Source: Cordilura impudica
Taxonomy: Eukaryota; Arthropoda; Insecta; Diptera; Scathophagidae
Assembly (NCBI GenBank): GCA_963682025.1
Contig: OY821518.1
Location: forward strand, 35,531,059 to 35,595,058
Direction: 5' to 3'
Length of the DNA: 64,000 nucleotides
A program made the position numbers and the translations under genes. Numbering within the stretch: position 1 is the stretch's first letter; the number at the start of each line of letters is the position of its first letter. Below, piece by piece: positions 9,756 through 20,862 of this stretch. The notes beneath the pieces are model-generated. The model was not told where the DNA came from and ran no database searches. It saw only the letters and a program-made list of their open reading frames with translations.

Positions 9756-11760
9756 CTTAAGCGAGATAGTCAGGTCTTAGCGATAAACTGGTCAGCTGTC
9801 AACACAACGAGACCTACATACTTCACGTCAACAAATAGCACTTTGCTTGATCTTTTCTTTACCAGTAATGAAAGTAAAGTCCTTCATTATGATCAGTTAG
9901 CAGCACCAACATTTTCGAAGCACGATCTACTCTTCTTATCATATGATTTTGCAATAGAAACCCAGCCCCAAACATTTACTTATCGTGATTTTAATAATAT
10001 TGATATTTTGGCTTTGGGATATGATCTTTGTTCTACTCCATGGGATCAAATTTTCTATTTACCGACTGTTGGAGAAAAACTGTCATTTCTTAATGATAAA
10101 ATTTTAGGAATTTACAACAAACATGTCCTCAACAAAACGAAAACTATTAAAAATAGAGATAGACCTTGGTTCACAATGGAAACCAAGATGCTAATTAAAC
10201 ACCGTGATAATCTGTATCACACCTTGAAGCATTATAGGATATCAGAATATCACGACGAATATAAGATGGCTAGGAAAGCGGTTGTTTCCAAAATAAGGCA
10301 TGATAAGTCTTCCTATTATTTTAATAAATTTAATATAGCTATTGGAAGTAAACAAACCTGAAAACAAATACGCGAAATTGGAATAAATAAGTCAATTAAT
10401 CAATCAATGAATGTTGACATTAATGCGCTAAATGAAGCTTTTGTAAATATTCCTCTACCAGCCGTAAATAACGAATTTTATGATGATATTCCCTGTAATA
10501 ATTTAAACATTCCCAAATTTAACTTTCAGTGTGTAACACTAACAGAGGTAGTTGAAAGTTTCAATGCTATTAAATCGAATGCAGTGGGCCTTGATAATAT
10601 ACACCCCAGATTTATAAAAATGATTTTACCATGGATTGTCCGTTTCATAATGTACTTGTTTAACTCTATAACCACTACTAGCATCTTTCCAATGGAGTTG
10701 AAACATGCCAAAATTATACCAATACCAAAAACGGGTAACGAATATGGCCCGATTGCAATTCTTCCATATCTCTCAAAAGTTTTCGAGCACCTTTTACACA
10801 GACAAATCTTTAGGTATTTAAACGACAACAACTTACTTACAGAGCGTCAATCTGGTTTCAGCTCACAACATAGCTGTATAACAGCTTTATCTAATGTAGT
10901 TGAGGAGTTAAGAAGTAACATGGATGATGGAAAAATATCTTTTTTGGTTTTATTGGATCACTCAAAGGCATTTGACACGGTGCACCACTCAATTTTATGC
11001 CTCAAATTGAAGACGTTTTCATATCTCACAAACAGATCCCAATATGTTGCTAATGGTAGCTCCATCTCAAACTCACTGCATATTATAAGAGGGGTACCAC
11101 AGGGTTCAATCCTTGGACTACTACTTTATTCGATATATGCCAATGATCTTCCACAACAAATTAAATTCTCTAAGGTTCAGATGTACGCTGATGACATTCA
11201 GCTATATTTAAGTAGCAACAAGGATTCAATTATTTCCAAAACTCAAGAACCAAATTATGATCTCAAACATATTCTAAATTGGGCAACGGCAAATGGTCTA
11301 CGACTTAATCCAAATAAATCTAAGTGTATTATAATAAAGAAAAAAGTGATGCATTTGGAGAATGTGATTAATGTCTTCCTTGGGGGCTCTAAAATTGACA
11401 TCCTGGACTCTGTACGAAATCTCGGAGTTGTGTTTAATGGAACTCTGACTTGGTCAGATCATATTAATCAATCCTGTGGCAGAATTTATAGTATGATTAG
11501 AAGTTTATGGTTAACACAGCACTCTACTCCACTGAAAATAAGATTGCTACTTGCTAAAACATATCTTTTACCAACATTACTATATGCATCTGAGGTTTTC
11601 ACAGGTTACAACTCTAGGGATAACAGAAAACTTACTGTAACTTTCAACAACATTATTCGCTATATCTTTGGATTAAGAAAATTTGATCATGTATCCCAAT
11701 ACTCGTGTCCTACATAAAATTATTATAATAAAGGCTCCAAAATATCTTTTTGAACGATTA
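9756..11760 (+). pseudogene. LINE 1 endonuclease/reverse transcriptase pseudogene
   Basis: The endonuclease C-terminus is visible (STLLDLFFTS and the SKHD motif that ends the APE domain, near 9830-9930). A TGA at 10359-10361 replaces the tryptophan seen at this place in the third LINE (SKQTW). The same frame then resumes and runs 10407-11717 with RT motifs: LLDHSKAFDTV, GVPQGSILG and YADDIQLY (near 11185). About 16 residues are missing between FDTV and the SYLTNR-type motif. After 11700 a deletion and frameshift break the C-terminal part. It cannot encode a full enzyme. Confidence 0.85.
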
Positions 11761-12043
11761 AAGTTCACAAGATCTTCCAGAGGGAATCGGATAATTCAAT
11801 TTAAATCCGGGACCATGCCTCTGAATGTCAATTTTTTATTCTAACTATTCGTCTCTGGAATCAGCTTCCTAATGTCATGCAAAATACAAGCAACGCAATA
11901 GGGTTTAGAAAATTACTATACCAATACTTTAATTGATTTTATTTGATTTTTTCTAATGTTTTTAAATTGTTATTTATAATATTTTAAATTTAGATTAAGA
12001 GTTACTGATATTAAATATGTATATAGTGAATAACTTATCCGAT

Positions 12044-12087
12044 TCCATTACTGTAATTTATAAGATACTGTGTCTTGTTGTAATGGA
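12044..12087 (+). other. 3'-terminal hairpin of LINE 1
   Basis: TCCATTAC (12044) pairs with GTAATGGA (12080-12087), and inside it AAGATAC faces GTGTCTTGTTG. It sits 40 bp before the end of the element. The other two LINEs have the same fold with different outer stem sequences at 15896-15935 and 43666-43706. Confidence 0.65.
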
Positions 12088-12125
12088 AAATCGCATTTAA
12101 TAAATAACTACAAATACAAATACAA

Positions 12126-12350
12126 ACGGCAGCAGATGCTGTGAAAGGTGGGTAAAGAGTGGAGTTCCAGATTGCGTTATTTACGCGCCAGCCCTGACGG
12201 CCATATGGCCCAAGCTATATTTTGTGACTAATGTCGCAAAGCTATTCATTCAATAAAGAAAGTCTTGGTTGATACCAAAAATATTTTTCTTTGCTTTTAA
12301 ACTCTTTCTTTTAACTCATACTATCTGTCCGTTTGTCGTGGGGCAACCCT
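12126..12350. other. Short unassigned stretch
   Basis: No gene seen. It contains an AATAAA-bearing, somewhat GC-richer block (12150-12260) that looks like another repeat fragment. Confidence 0.3.
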
Positions 12351-12640
12351 TACCCAATTGATCTGAAGCTTGGCCCATAGTCTTGCATGTGACTACAGAT
12401 TAATTTTGGGGTAGTCACGCATAGTGACGCACAGTCACGGAGTGATCTGAATGTCATTTACCCTTGCTGTGAAATAAAGATTATTTTTCACTTAGTCACG
12501 CACAGTCACGGAGTGTGATTTAAACCCAATTTCCCCTCATCCAATCATTCTGAATTTCGGTCCGTAGACTTATTGTGATCAAAGATTAATTTTAAAATAG
12601 TCACGCGAAGTTACGCGCAGTCACGGAGAGATTCGAAATT
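12350..12640. repeat. Imperfect tandem repeat with AGTCACG boxes
   Basis: Three units of roughly 90-110 bp each end in a cluster of TAGTCACGC, ACGC(A/G)CAGTCACGGAG boxes (near 12411-12441, 12494-12520 and 12597-12629). Each is preceded by AAAGATTA or CAGATTAATTTT. The DNA before it (TGTCCGTTTGTCG, GATCTGAAGCTTGGCCC) resembles the microsatellite-bearing repeats elsewhere in the window. There is no coding content. Confidence 0.55.
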
Positions 12641-12973
12641 CATATGTATAATAGGGTGGCCCTTAATAAAAAAGGTGTTCAAACTCTCCGTCGCACCCAC
12701 TAGAAGTATGTGAATAGCAAAAAAACTGAGAAATACAAAGTATTAGGCCAATTAAAAAACATTTAGTCGTGCCTCAACGCGATTGCATATTTAAAGTGTG
12801 TTTATAGGGAGACCATATGACTTATTTCAGATTTTACGAAAATTTCGTTGTATTGTTTAATTTTTTCGAGAAGCTGTTATATAATTCGGTATCACTGTTA
12901 AATTATACTTTCAAAAAGCTATAAAACTTTAAAATCAAATTATACCTCGAGTTCCAAATACAACACTCATTCT

Positions 12974-15681
12974 ATGATTCGTATAATTGGTAAACAAAAG
13001 GAAGGTTTAAAAATTTGTCACTTAACTGCTCAAAGTCTTTTTTGTAAATTTGATGAATTTCGATACATTTTTGAAAACTCAGGAATTGATGTAATTTGTA
13101 TATCTGAAACATGGTTCAATCCGAATAAAATAAAAATCTTTCAGGTCAAAATAGACGGCTATGGTTTATTTAGAGCTGATAGGAATTCTGGTAAACGTGC
13201 TGGAGGCGTTGCAATGTATGTCAAGAAACAATTTCGTTCTCGATTTGTTTGCAAATCTATCGATGAAGAATATGATTTTGTATTTATTGAACTTCCTTGT
13301 GACGTAAGCAAATGTCTCATAGGTGTTTTATATAGGCCTAATGATTCACTAGATATTTCTCCGGTTGTTAATATGTTAGATGAAAATTGTTTATCTTATA
13401 GTGATATTATTCTTTCTGGAGACCTAAATGGAAATTTGCTCATTGATTCTGATCTAATTTCACTTTTACCGATTGGGCTTATAGCTGTGAACACTACTAT
13501 CCCCACTCACTTCACTACAATGAGTAGTACCCTTATTGACGTGTTCTTTGTCTCAGATATTAGAAAAGTTCTTTTCCATGACCAGTTTTCTTCTCCTAAT
13601 ATCTCAAAACATGACGTCATTTATATGACATTTAACCTTCCTTATTTTAAACATGAAACACCACAGCATATTACTTTCCGTGATTACAAGAATATTAACT
13701 ATGATGATCTTTTAAATGAAATTAATATAATCAATTGGACCAGTATCTACAGTAATCCTGATTTAAACCAACAGATATCCTTTTTTTATGAAGCTACCAC
13801 ATACCTATACGACAAATACGTACCGGTTAGAAAGAAAACTGTTAAATCTTCTACTAAGCCTTGGTTTAATCAAAATATTTGTGATTTAATAGTTAAAGGA
13901 AATTCTGTTTACGATAAGTGGAAAATGAAATTTTACGTAGATCTGTTACTAAGGAAGTAAAGTTAGCTAAGCAACGCTATTATAGTCGTGTATTTTCAGA
14001 GGCTATATATACTAAAAATATGTGGAAAGAGAAAGAAAATTGGTTATAAAGATGAAAGTGAATCGGTAAATCTTTCCACTTTTGAACTAAATGAATTGAA
14101 TAGACAATTTACTTCAAATGACTCAACTCCTCTTCGTTCTGACTCTTATGCAAATCTACCAGATTCCAATATGGATTCTTTATTTAGTTTTTCCTTTGTT
14201 AACCAGGAGGATGTTCTGGAAGCTTTTCTTTCCATAAAGTCAAAATCTATTGGTCTAGACGTTATGAATCCAATATCAATTAAAGCTATTTTACCACAGG
14301 TTTTACCCTATATCACTCATATATTTAACACTATTTTTACAAAATCTATTTTCCCTGATTTCTGGAAATGGCCAAAAGTAATTCCTTTGCCGAAATCTAA
14401 TAAAGAATACAGGCCAATTTCCGTACTTCCTTTTCTTTCGAAAGTTTTCGAAAAAATTATGAGCAAACAAATGAATGAACATATATCCAATAATAATCTT
14501 TTATCATCTAAGCAATCTGGTTTTCGCAGGAAAAGAGGGTGTATCACTACTTTAATTGATGTATCGGGAGATCTTCGTTATATCGTTGACAGTGGTAATA
14601 TTGCTTTTTTGACTTTATTGGACCACTCTAAAGCTTTTGACTTAGTGGACCATGATATTCTTGTTGGTTATTCTGAAACCTCCTCTAAATTGATTAGCTC
14701 TTACCTTCGGAATAGAGAGCAAGTAGTTGTCTCTAAAGACAAGTCGTCTACCTCTGCGTCTTTAAGTAGGGGTGTTCCGAAGGGTCTATACTTGGCCCTC
14801 TTTTGTTTTCTATTTACATAAATGATCTACCATGCGTAATTAATTCATGCCAAATGCACATGTACGCTGACGACGTTCAGTTATACATATCATGTAACGT
14901 ATGAGATGTGGAAAATTGTGTTCAGAACCTGAATACTGAACTGAACCACGTATTTGAATGGGCTAGGTTGAATTGTCTTACCTTAAATCCGAAAAAATCT
15001 CAGTGCCTTGTTATTTTTAAAAAGATATATGATACCACTTGTCTTCCGAAAGTTAGTATTAATGGAGTGGATATCGCCTACGTTGCGAATGCTAAAAACC
15101 TTGGAATGATTTTTAATAATACCCTAACGTGGAATGATCAAATTAACAAAGCTTCTGGAAAAGTTTATAGTATTCTCCGTAGTCTTTGGTCTTGTCAGTA
15201 CTTCACACCGCAGAAAATTAGATTTGTTCTTGCAAAATCGTTTATCTTACCTACGCTTTTATATGGTTGTGAATTGTTGTCAGGTTGTGATAGTGCAGAC
15301 ATGGGTAAACTTACACGCGTCTTTAAAAGTGTAGTTAGATATGTTTATGGTTTACGCAAATATGATAGTATCTCCGCTTTTCTAAATAAAATTTATGGCA
15401 TTTCATTTGAAGACTATCTCAAATTTAGAACTTTACTTATGGTTCATAAAATTATTTTCACTAAAGAACCCGTTTACCTTTTCGAGCGATTACTATTTAC
15501 AAGATCTAACCGTAATAACTGTCTTGTACCAATATTGTACAATAGACTAATATCCGAAAGACACTTTTTTGTAAATGGCATACGTCTTTGGAACTCGTTA
15601 CATACTTTAAATAATCAACTTCACAAAATATCAAATACAACATCATTTAAGAAAGAACTATTTAAACTTTTTCTCAATTGA
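12974..15681 (+). pseudogene. LINE 2 endonuclease/reverse transcriptase pseudogene
   Basis: The first frame (12974-13960) is an APE endonuclease: HLTAQSL at the start (the usual Asn is Thr), SETWF near residue 45, LYRPND, GDLNG and SKHD near residue 215. A frameshift near 13955 leads to a second frame (13988-14821) with PLPKSNKEYRPIS, QSGFRRK and LLDHSKAFDLVDH; a block of about 20 residues is missing after VDHDIL. A second frameshift within the GVPxGS motif (about 14785) leads to a third stretch with YADDVQLY, a TGA about 14898-14900, and the C-terminal domain 14908-15681 (LYGCELLSG, VYGLRKYD). The original protein would be about 890 residues. Confidence 0.88.
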
Positions 15682-15895
15682 TTTTTAATACTTCATTTTA
15701 ATTTCTTTAGTTAATTTAATTTTAATTTCTATATAATTTTTACCTGCTGTGCAGGACATTTTTACACTTTATTTTTACATTTTTATTTTATTTTTTATAT
15801 ATTTTATATTATATTTTATTTTATATTATTCTTCTAATTTTAATTATAAATTAAACTTACATACATTCTTCTTATTGAAAATTAATTTGTTATGA

Positions 15896-15935
15896 CTAAT
15901 GTTGTTTTATAAGATTTTAAATCTTGTTACATTAG
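15896..15935 (+). other. 3'-terminal hairpin of LINE 2
   Basis: CTAATGT (15896-15902) pairs with ACATTAG (15929-15935), with an inner AAGATTTTAAATCTTGTT. The layout and distance to the end are the same as in the other two LINEs, but the outer stem bases differ. Confidence 0.65.
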
Positions 15936-15965
15936 GATTTTCATTAATAAAAAATTAATAATAGC

Positions 15966-16690
15966 TAGTGACCCAGAGCTCTTTTATGCTAAAAAACAAG
16001 TTTTGAAATTTGATGGCATTTTTTTAAACTTTGAGGAATTGATTAAAGCCATAATTTTTTTATCTCTATACTTGTAAGGACTTAGATATGAAGTATCCTT
16101 TTTCAAGTTTTAAAAAATTTTCTTAAACAAAATTTCAAACACTGGACCCGAAACTTTAAGGTTTTGTTAAATGCGTATCACAGATTAACTGTGTGCATTT
16201 TTAAGTAAATCCCTATGCCAGAATTGTTTTGGCAAGGATTTTATTTATGCGGATTTCGAGAAAAATGGCATTTTAGTAAAATATCCGTAAATGTACTTTT
16301 TCTAAATACTTTGTATCAAAAATTCATCACTTTTCTACTTTTAAATGTTATATTTTATACTAATAGCCTAGGGTTTCCGAAAAAAATAATATGAACGCAT
16401 TAACCATTTTGTAATTGGGGTCACATATGACCCCAAGCTAATAAAAGACAATTTATTCAAAAAATTCAAATATTTTGTAAGTGCTGTTGAGTTTTTAAAT
16501 GCGATGCTTAAATTATAATAACCAAATGTGTGGGACTTCCGTTCCTAAAATTTGGGATAGATCCGTTAACGTTAACCCATTATTTGCCAAGGCCAGCTTT
16601 GGATTTTATGATATTTTTAAATAAAAATTACCTAAAACGAGTTTTTCTATTAAACTCGTTGATACCACTATTTAAAATTTATGAAAAATA
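15966..16690 (+). repeat. Left arm of a ~4.4-kb inverted-repeat element
   Basis: This arm reads inverted at 19600-20350. Matching blocks include GATTAAAGCCATAATTTTTT, GCGGATTTCGAGAAAAATGG, AGCCTAGGGTTTCCGAAAAA and GTTAACGTTAACCCATTA. The outermost match is CCCAGAGCTC-TTTTATGC against CCCAGACCAC-TTTTGTGC. Near the inner end each arm has a small hairpin (ACGAGTTT/AAACTCGT here, ACCGAATT-type in the right arm) with a different stem sequence. No matching target duplication was found at the outer ends. It may be the terminal region of the hAT relic inside. Confidence 0.65.
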
Positions 16691-16974
16691 ACCCATTGTG
16701 ATATATGTATCTTTGATGCAATAGTATGCTTATTGCTCGTGAATATAAATTAAAACAACTTTTAACCAATATATTTACATATATACATATACATATCGTC
16801 ACCTTAAAAACCAAACATCCTATCAGCAAAAATTTCAAAATTGAGTTTTTTTATTTAATATTATTCCCTATATCATAACGCATATATATGCAAAATTTTG
16901 AATGCCTAATATTACAAATAACCAAAATATTACCAAATAAAGAATATATAATTTTCGTTTCAATATTGCAAATA

Positions 16975-18280
16975 ACGGGTGATTTTTTTGAGGTTAGGAT
17001 TTTCATGCATTAGTATTTGACAGATCACGTGGGATTTCAGACATGGTGTCAAAGAGAAAGATGCTCAGTATGCTTTGACATTTCATCATGAATAGACTTA
17101 CTAACGAGCAACGCTTGCAAATCATTGAATTTTATTACCAAAATCAGTGTTCGGTTCGAAATGTGTTTCGCGCTTTACGTCCGATTTATGGTCTACATAA
17201 TCGACCAAGTGAGCAAACAATTAATGCGATTGTGACCAAGTTTCGCACTCAGTTTACTTTATTGGACATTAAACCAACCACACGAATGCGTACAGTGCGT
17301 ACAGAAGAGAATATTGCGTCTGTTTCTGAGAGTGTTACTGAAGACCGTGAAATGTCGATTCGTCGCCGTTCGCAGCAATTGGGTTTGTGTTATTCGACCA
17401 CATGGAAGATTTTACGCAAAGATCTTGGTGTAAAACCGTATAAAATACAGCTCGTGCAAGAACTGAAGCCGAACGATCTGCCACAACGTCTAATTTTCAG
17501 TGAATGGGCCCTAGAAAAGTTGGCAGAAAATCCGCTTTTTTATCGACAAATTTTGTTCAGCGATGAGGCTCATTTCTGGTTGAATGGCTTCGTAAATAAG
17601 CAAAATTGCCGTATTTGGAGTGAAGAGCAACCAGAAGCCGTTCAAGAACTGCCCATGCATCCCGAAAAATGCACTGTTTGGTGTGGTTTGTACGCTGGTG
17701 GAATCATTGGACCGTATTTTTTCAAAGATGCTGTTGGACGCAACGTTACGGTGAATGGCGATCGCTATCGTTCGATGCTAACAAACTTTTTGTTGCCAAA
17801 AATGGAAGAACTGAACTTGGTTGACATGTGGTTTCAACAAGATGGCGCTACATGCCACACAGCTCGCGATTCTATGGCCATTTTGAGGGAAAACTTCGGA
17901 GAACAATTCATCTCAAGAAATGGACCGGTAAGTTGGCCACCAAGATCATGCGATTTGACGCCTTTAGACTATTTTTTGTGGGGCTACGTCAAGTCTAAAG
18001 TCTACAGAAATAAGCCAGCAACTATTCCAGCTTTGGAAGACAACATTTCCGAAGAAATTCGGGCTATTCCGTCCGAAATGCTCGAAAAAGTTGCCCAAAA
18101 TTGGACTTTCCGAATGGACCACCTAAGACGCAGCCGCGGTCAACATTTAAATGAAATTATCTTCAAAAAGTAAATGTCATGGACCAATCTAACGTTTCAA
18201 ATAAAGAACCGATGAGATTTTGCAAATTTTATGCGTTTTTTTTTTTTAAAAAGTTATCAAGCTCTTAAAAAATCACCCGT
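16975..18280 (+). mobile_element. rosa-type (DD41D) mariner, complete copy
   Basis: The element begins ACGGGTGATTTTTT after a TA (16973-16974) and ends AAAAAATCACCCGT before a TA (18281-18282), giving a TA target duplication and a total of 1306 bp. After the first 14 bp the inverted repeats become loose (GAGGTTAG / AAGAGCTTGAT). The transposase frame between them is intact, and the ends and target duplication are preserved, so this looks like a young insertion. Confidence 0.9.
17088..18173 (+). CDS. Mariner transposase, DD41D (rosa) subfamily
   Basis: The 361-residue protein has no stop or frameshift. Residues 1-120 are a paired-like, two-helix-turn-helix DNA-binding region (LTNEQRLQIIEFYYQ near the start, SIRRRSQQLG near 90). 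The catalytic triad is D159 (LFSDEAHFW), D252 (FQQDGATCHTA) and D294 (LTPLDYFLWG), with 41 residues between the second and third aspartates. That spacing defines the rosa group; ordinary mariners have 34. The enzyme would cut and rejoin the element at TA dinucleotides. The ATG at 17088 lies 113 bp inside the left end, normal for mariners. The length matches the family. Confidence 0.93.
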   Translation: MNRLTNEQRLQIIEFYYQNQCSVRNVFRALRPIYGLHNRPSEQTINAIVTKFRTQFTLLDIKPTTRMRTVRTEENIASVSESVTEDREMSIRRRSQQLGLCYSTTWKILRKDLGVKPYKIQLVQELKPNDLPQRLIFSEWALEKLAENPLFYRQILFSDEAHFWLNGFVNKQNCRIWSEEQPEAVQELPMHPEKCTVWCGLYAGGIIGPYFFKDAVGRNVTVNGDRYRSMLTNFLLPKMEELNLVDMWFQQDGATCHTARDSMAILRENFGEQFISRNGPVSWPPRSCDLTPLDYFLWGYVKSKVYRNKPATIPALEDNISEEIRAIPSEMLEKVAQNWTFRMDHLRRSRGQHLNEIIFKK

Positions 18281-18436
18281 TAGTTCCAATTTTATAACGT
18301 TTTTTCTCTCTCCTGTAAAGTTTTGAAAACTGATTATAGGTTGTTTGGTCTTCAAGGTGACGATATATATATACATATATTTTTCTAAATAAAATAAAAA
18401 GACACACAAATGACCCAAAGCTAATAAAAGACAACC

Positions 18437-19371
18437 GGTAACCGGTATTCGTTTTTCTTTAACATATAAAATGCACCGTTTGTTGTTTTAATGTCGATTG
18501 TTGTTTTGAAATTTTATGTCATTTTAGTTATCGCGAAAATAAATTTAACGTAGTCATGGCAGCAAGAGGAATCCCTATTTTTTTTCTTGTTTTTTGAATA
18601 TGAGAAATTGTTCATTCTGGCGACAAAAGTGCAATTTAATTATATATTAGTATTATGGATAGATTATACGCCAGTAAAAAGTAAAGCATATCAAGTGTAT
18701 TAATTTTAGATTTATCATATTATAAATAAACGCACCACAAAAGGTAAATATACTTTTAATTTTTGTTTAATTGAAATTTAAATAAAAAAAATTTAAGTCA
18801 TGGACACGGACAATCAGATTTTTGAAAAAAATTGGCAAGGAAGCCAACATCAAACTTCAGTCTGGTACGATTTTGTACGAAAACGAAGTGGATAACTGAG
18901 TAGGTGCAATATGTGTATAATTTCCTTACGAACATTCGTCCTACAAGTGTAGAATCTTAGCGGGCTTTTTCTGCAACCGAATTAAACTGCATGAAAATAA
19001 TATCATGCGTTTCGGATGAAAGCATCGATAATTTACGTTTTCTGTAAGCAAAAAGACGGAGGTAAAATAATAGGGTACTTTAGCTCCGTATTTATTACTA
19101 TATATTTAATTTTTAATTGGAGAGCTTTGAAAATTTTGTCTATGCCAGCGCTGACCATACCGGCTCCAGGGAGCCGAACTCTAATCAGCTTCTTATATGT
19201 ACATAGCCGAACGAAAACAATAATACTCCCAAAAGAGTAAAAGTAAACAACCGTTGCATTCAGCCGTATGAAACCTATTCAACAAATCGGGCCTATGTCC
19301 ACTGTCTTTGAAATTTCTGACATTGCTTTTTAATAGGTACACAGAGAACATTTAACCCTTCAGTGCTCCGG
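18437..19371 (+). other. Interior of the inverted-repeat element around the hAT relic
   Basis: The segment lies between two direct copies of a unit ending GCTAATAAAAGAC (18378-18436 and 19430-19495). Apart from the hAT fragment at 18800-19055, no coding sequence is seen. A CCGGTAACCGGT palindrome is at 18436-18447. Confidence 0.4.
18800..19055 (+). pseudogene. hAT transposase collapsed to its two ends
   Basis: The frame from ATG 18800 codes for MDTDNQIFEKN...SVWYDFV, the start of a BED-type zinc-finger region, and stops after 31 codons. About 30 bp later another frame reads NIRPTSVES, a TAG, then RAFSATELN and SDESIDNLRFL, ending in TAA near 19055. That is the C-terminal dimerisation motif of hAT transposases. 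The roughly 500 residues between, including the catalytic core, are gone. This is how non-autonomous hAT elements arise. No hAT-type ends or 8-bp duplication were identified nearby. Confidence 0.75.
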
Positions 19372-19599
19372 GAATATAAATTAAAACAACTCTTAACCAA
19401 TTTTATTATAAAATTATTTGATGTATAAAAACTATCTAGATTTTTCTATATAAAATAAGAAGACCCACAAGTGACCCACAGCTAATAAAAGACAAAATAT
19501 AAAATTAATTCTATTTATTTTGGTGTATTTAAGCATGATTTTGTGTGCGATTCAAATTGAAACAATATCACTTAGATAAATAAAAATTACCCGAATTAT

Positions 19600-20350
19600 T
19601 TTTCTTAAATTCGGTAATTTTTATTTAAAAATACCTTAAAATTCAAAGCTGGGTTAATGGGTTAACGTTCTCGGATTTATCTCAAATTTTAGGAACAGAA
19701 GTTCTACACATGCAGTTATTGTATTTTAAGCCTACCTTCAGAAAATTCTATAGCACTTACAAAATATTTAAATTTTTTAAATTAATTGTCTTATATTAGT
19801 TTGGGTTAAAATGTGACCACAATTCCAAAAGGGTTAAGCGGGTAATATTATTTTTTTCCGAAACCCTAGGCTACTAAGATAAAATATAGCATTTAAAAGT
19901 AGAAAAGTGAAGAATTTTAGATATAAGGAATTTAGAAAGATTACATATACAGAATATTTCACAAAAATCCCATTTTTCTCGAAATCCGCAAAAATAAAAT
20001 ACTTTTCAAAAAAATTCTGGCATAGGGCTTTTATTTTAAAATTCACACAGTTAATCTGTAACGTGAGGTTTTCAAAACCTTGAAGTGCGTGATCCATTTT
20101 TTAAAATTTTGTTTAAGAAAATTTTTTAAAACTTGACAAACGAGTTTTCAAAATTTTATCAAAAAATTTCCCATTTTCGGTCTCAATGCGCATTAGGTTA
20201 ACTACGTGGTAATAAAACAATAATTCATATCTGAGTATCTATGAGTAGAGAAACAAAAAAAATTATGGCTTTAATCAATTTCACAAAGTCGAAAAAATGC
20301 TATCAAATGTTATGAGCTAGTTTTTTTTTTTTTGCACAAAAGTGGTCTGG
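19600..20350 (-). repeat. Right arm of the ~4.4-kb inverted-repeat element
   Basis: This is the inverted partner of 15966-16690. It shares the blocks named there in reverse order, with an estimated divergence of several tens of percent, so the element is old. A short open frame across it (19834-20097) is not conserved in the other arm. Confidence 0.65.
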
Positions 20351-20639
20351 GGCATTTGCTATTTCTTGGCGAATTTTTATTCGCTTTTGAATTTTTATGG
20401 CTTTTTAAAAAGACTGTTTAATACCGATCCCGATTCTTATAACAACTTTTCGGAAAAGTTAAACTTTAGAACGAAATTTTCGTAAAATATTAAAAAAAAA
20501 AAAGTCATATTTTCCCATATAAGCACACTTGAAATTTTCAGTCGATTTCCGGCGCCACTTTTCTTTATCCGATTGTCCCCAAACTTCTCATTTATTAATT
20601 TTATATTGAAAGGTAACAAACTGGACCCCGCCTATTCCC

Positions 20640-20862
20640 AAAATCGAATTTTAAGAACCCCTCTAATGTTCAGGATCAGTCCATTTTTCGATCTAGTCTC
20701 CATATGAATGTAACATCCGATATGAACTTTTTCATATCAAGACAAAAAAAATTAATTACAATGCCACCCAATTTAGGATTATGGTTATTTTCAATTTCTA
20801 ATTAGTTGGACCTAAGAGAAAGGGTCTCTAAACGCATGGTATGGAGTATCTTATACTCGGTC
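20640..20862 (-). repeat. mini-me-like repeat, decayed partial copy
   Basis: It keeps the order of the left half of the repeat in reverse: a degraded GATCAGTCCATTTTTCGA, CATCCGATATGAACTTTTTC, AATTAGTTGGACCTAAGAG and a mutated ATGGTATGGAGTAT. The palindrome at the end is lost. Confidence 0.6.

Larger units (their letters stand above)
9756..12125 (+). mobile_element. LINE 1, 5'-truncated non-LTR retrotransposon
   Basis: It holds the end of an APE-type endonuclease and a reverse transcriptase, followed by a 3' UTR with a terminal hairpin (12044-12087) and a short ACAAAT-repeat tail ending near 12125. The 5' end is cut within the endonuclease, as usual for LINE insertions. It is related to the LINEs at 12974-15965 and 43616-45950 but clearly diverged from both. 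The superfamily (jockey/CR1 type, no RNase H after the RT) is judged from protein motifs. Confidence 0.85.
12974..15965 (+). mobile_element. LINE 2, non-LTR retrotransposon
   Basis: Almost the whole endonuclease-RT region is present, followed by an AT-rich 3' UTR, the shared terminal hairpin (15896-15935) and a short AATAATA tail. No ORF1 is seen. About 320 bp upstream (12650-12973) have no recognised content and may be its 5' UTR or flank. The 3' UTR is unusually T/A-rich (15700-15850). Confidence 0.85.
16790..18370. mobile_element. MITE with ~50-bp terminal inverted repeats, split by a mariner
   Basis: The left end ATATCGTCACCTT-AAAAACCAAACA (from 16794) returns inverted at the right as TGTTTGGTC-TTC-AAGGTGACGATAT (ending about 18366). 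Similarity goes on inward for about 30 bp. Removing the 1.3-kb mariner leaves about 270 bp with no coding sequence. It splits a unit (AATATAAATTAAAACAACT...GCTAATAAAAGAC) found unsplit at 19372-19495, which confirms that it is an insertion. Confidence 0.65.
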
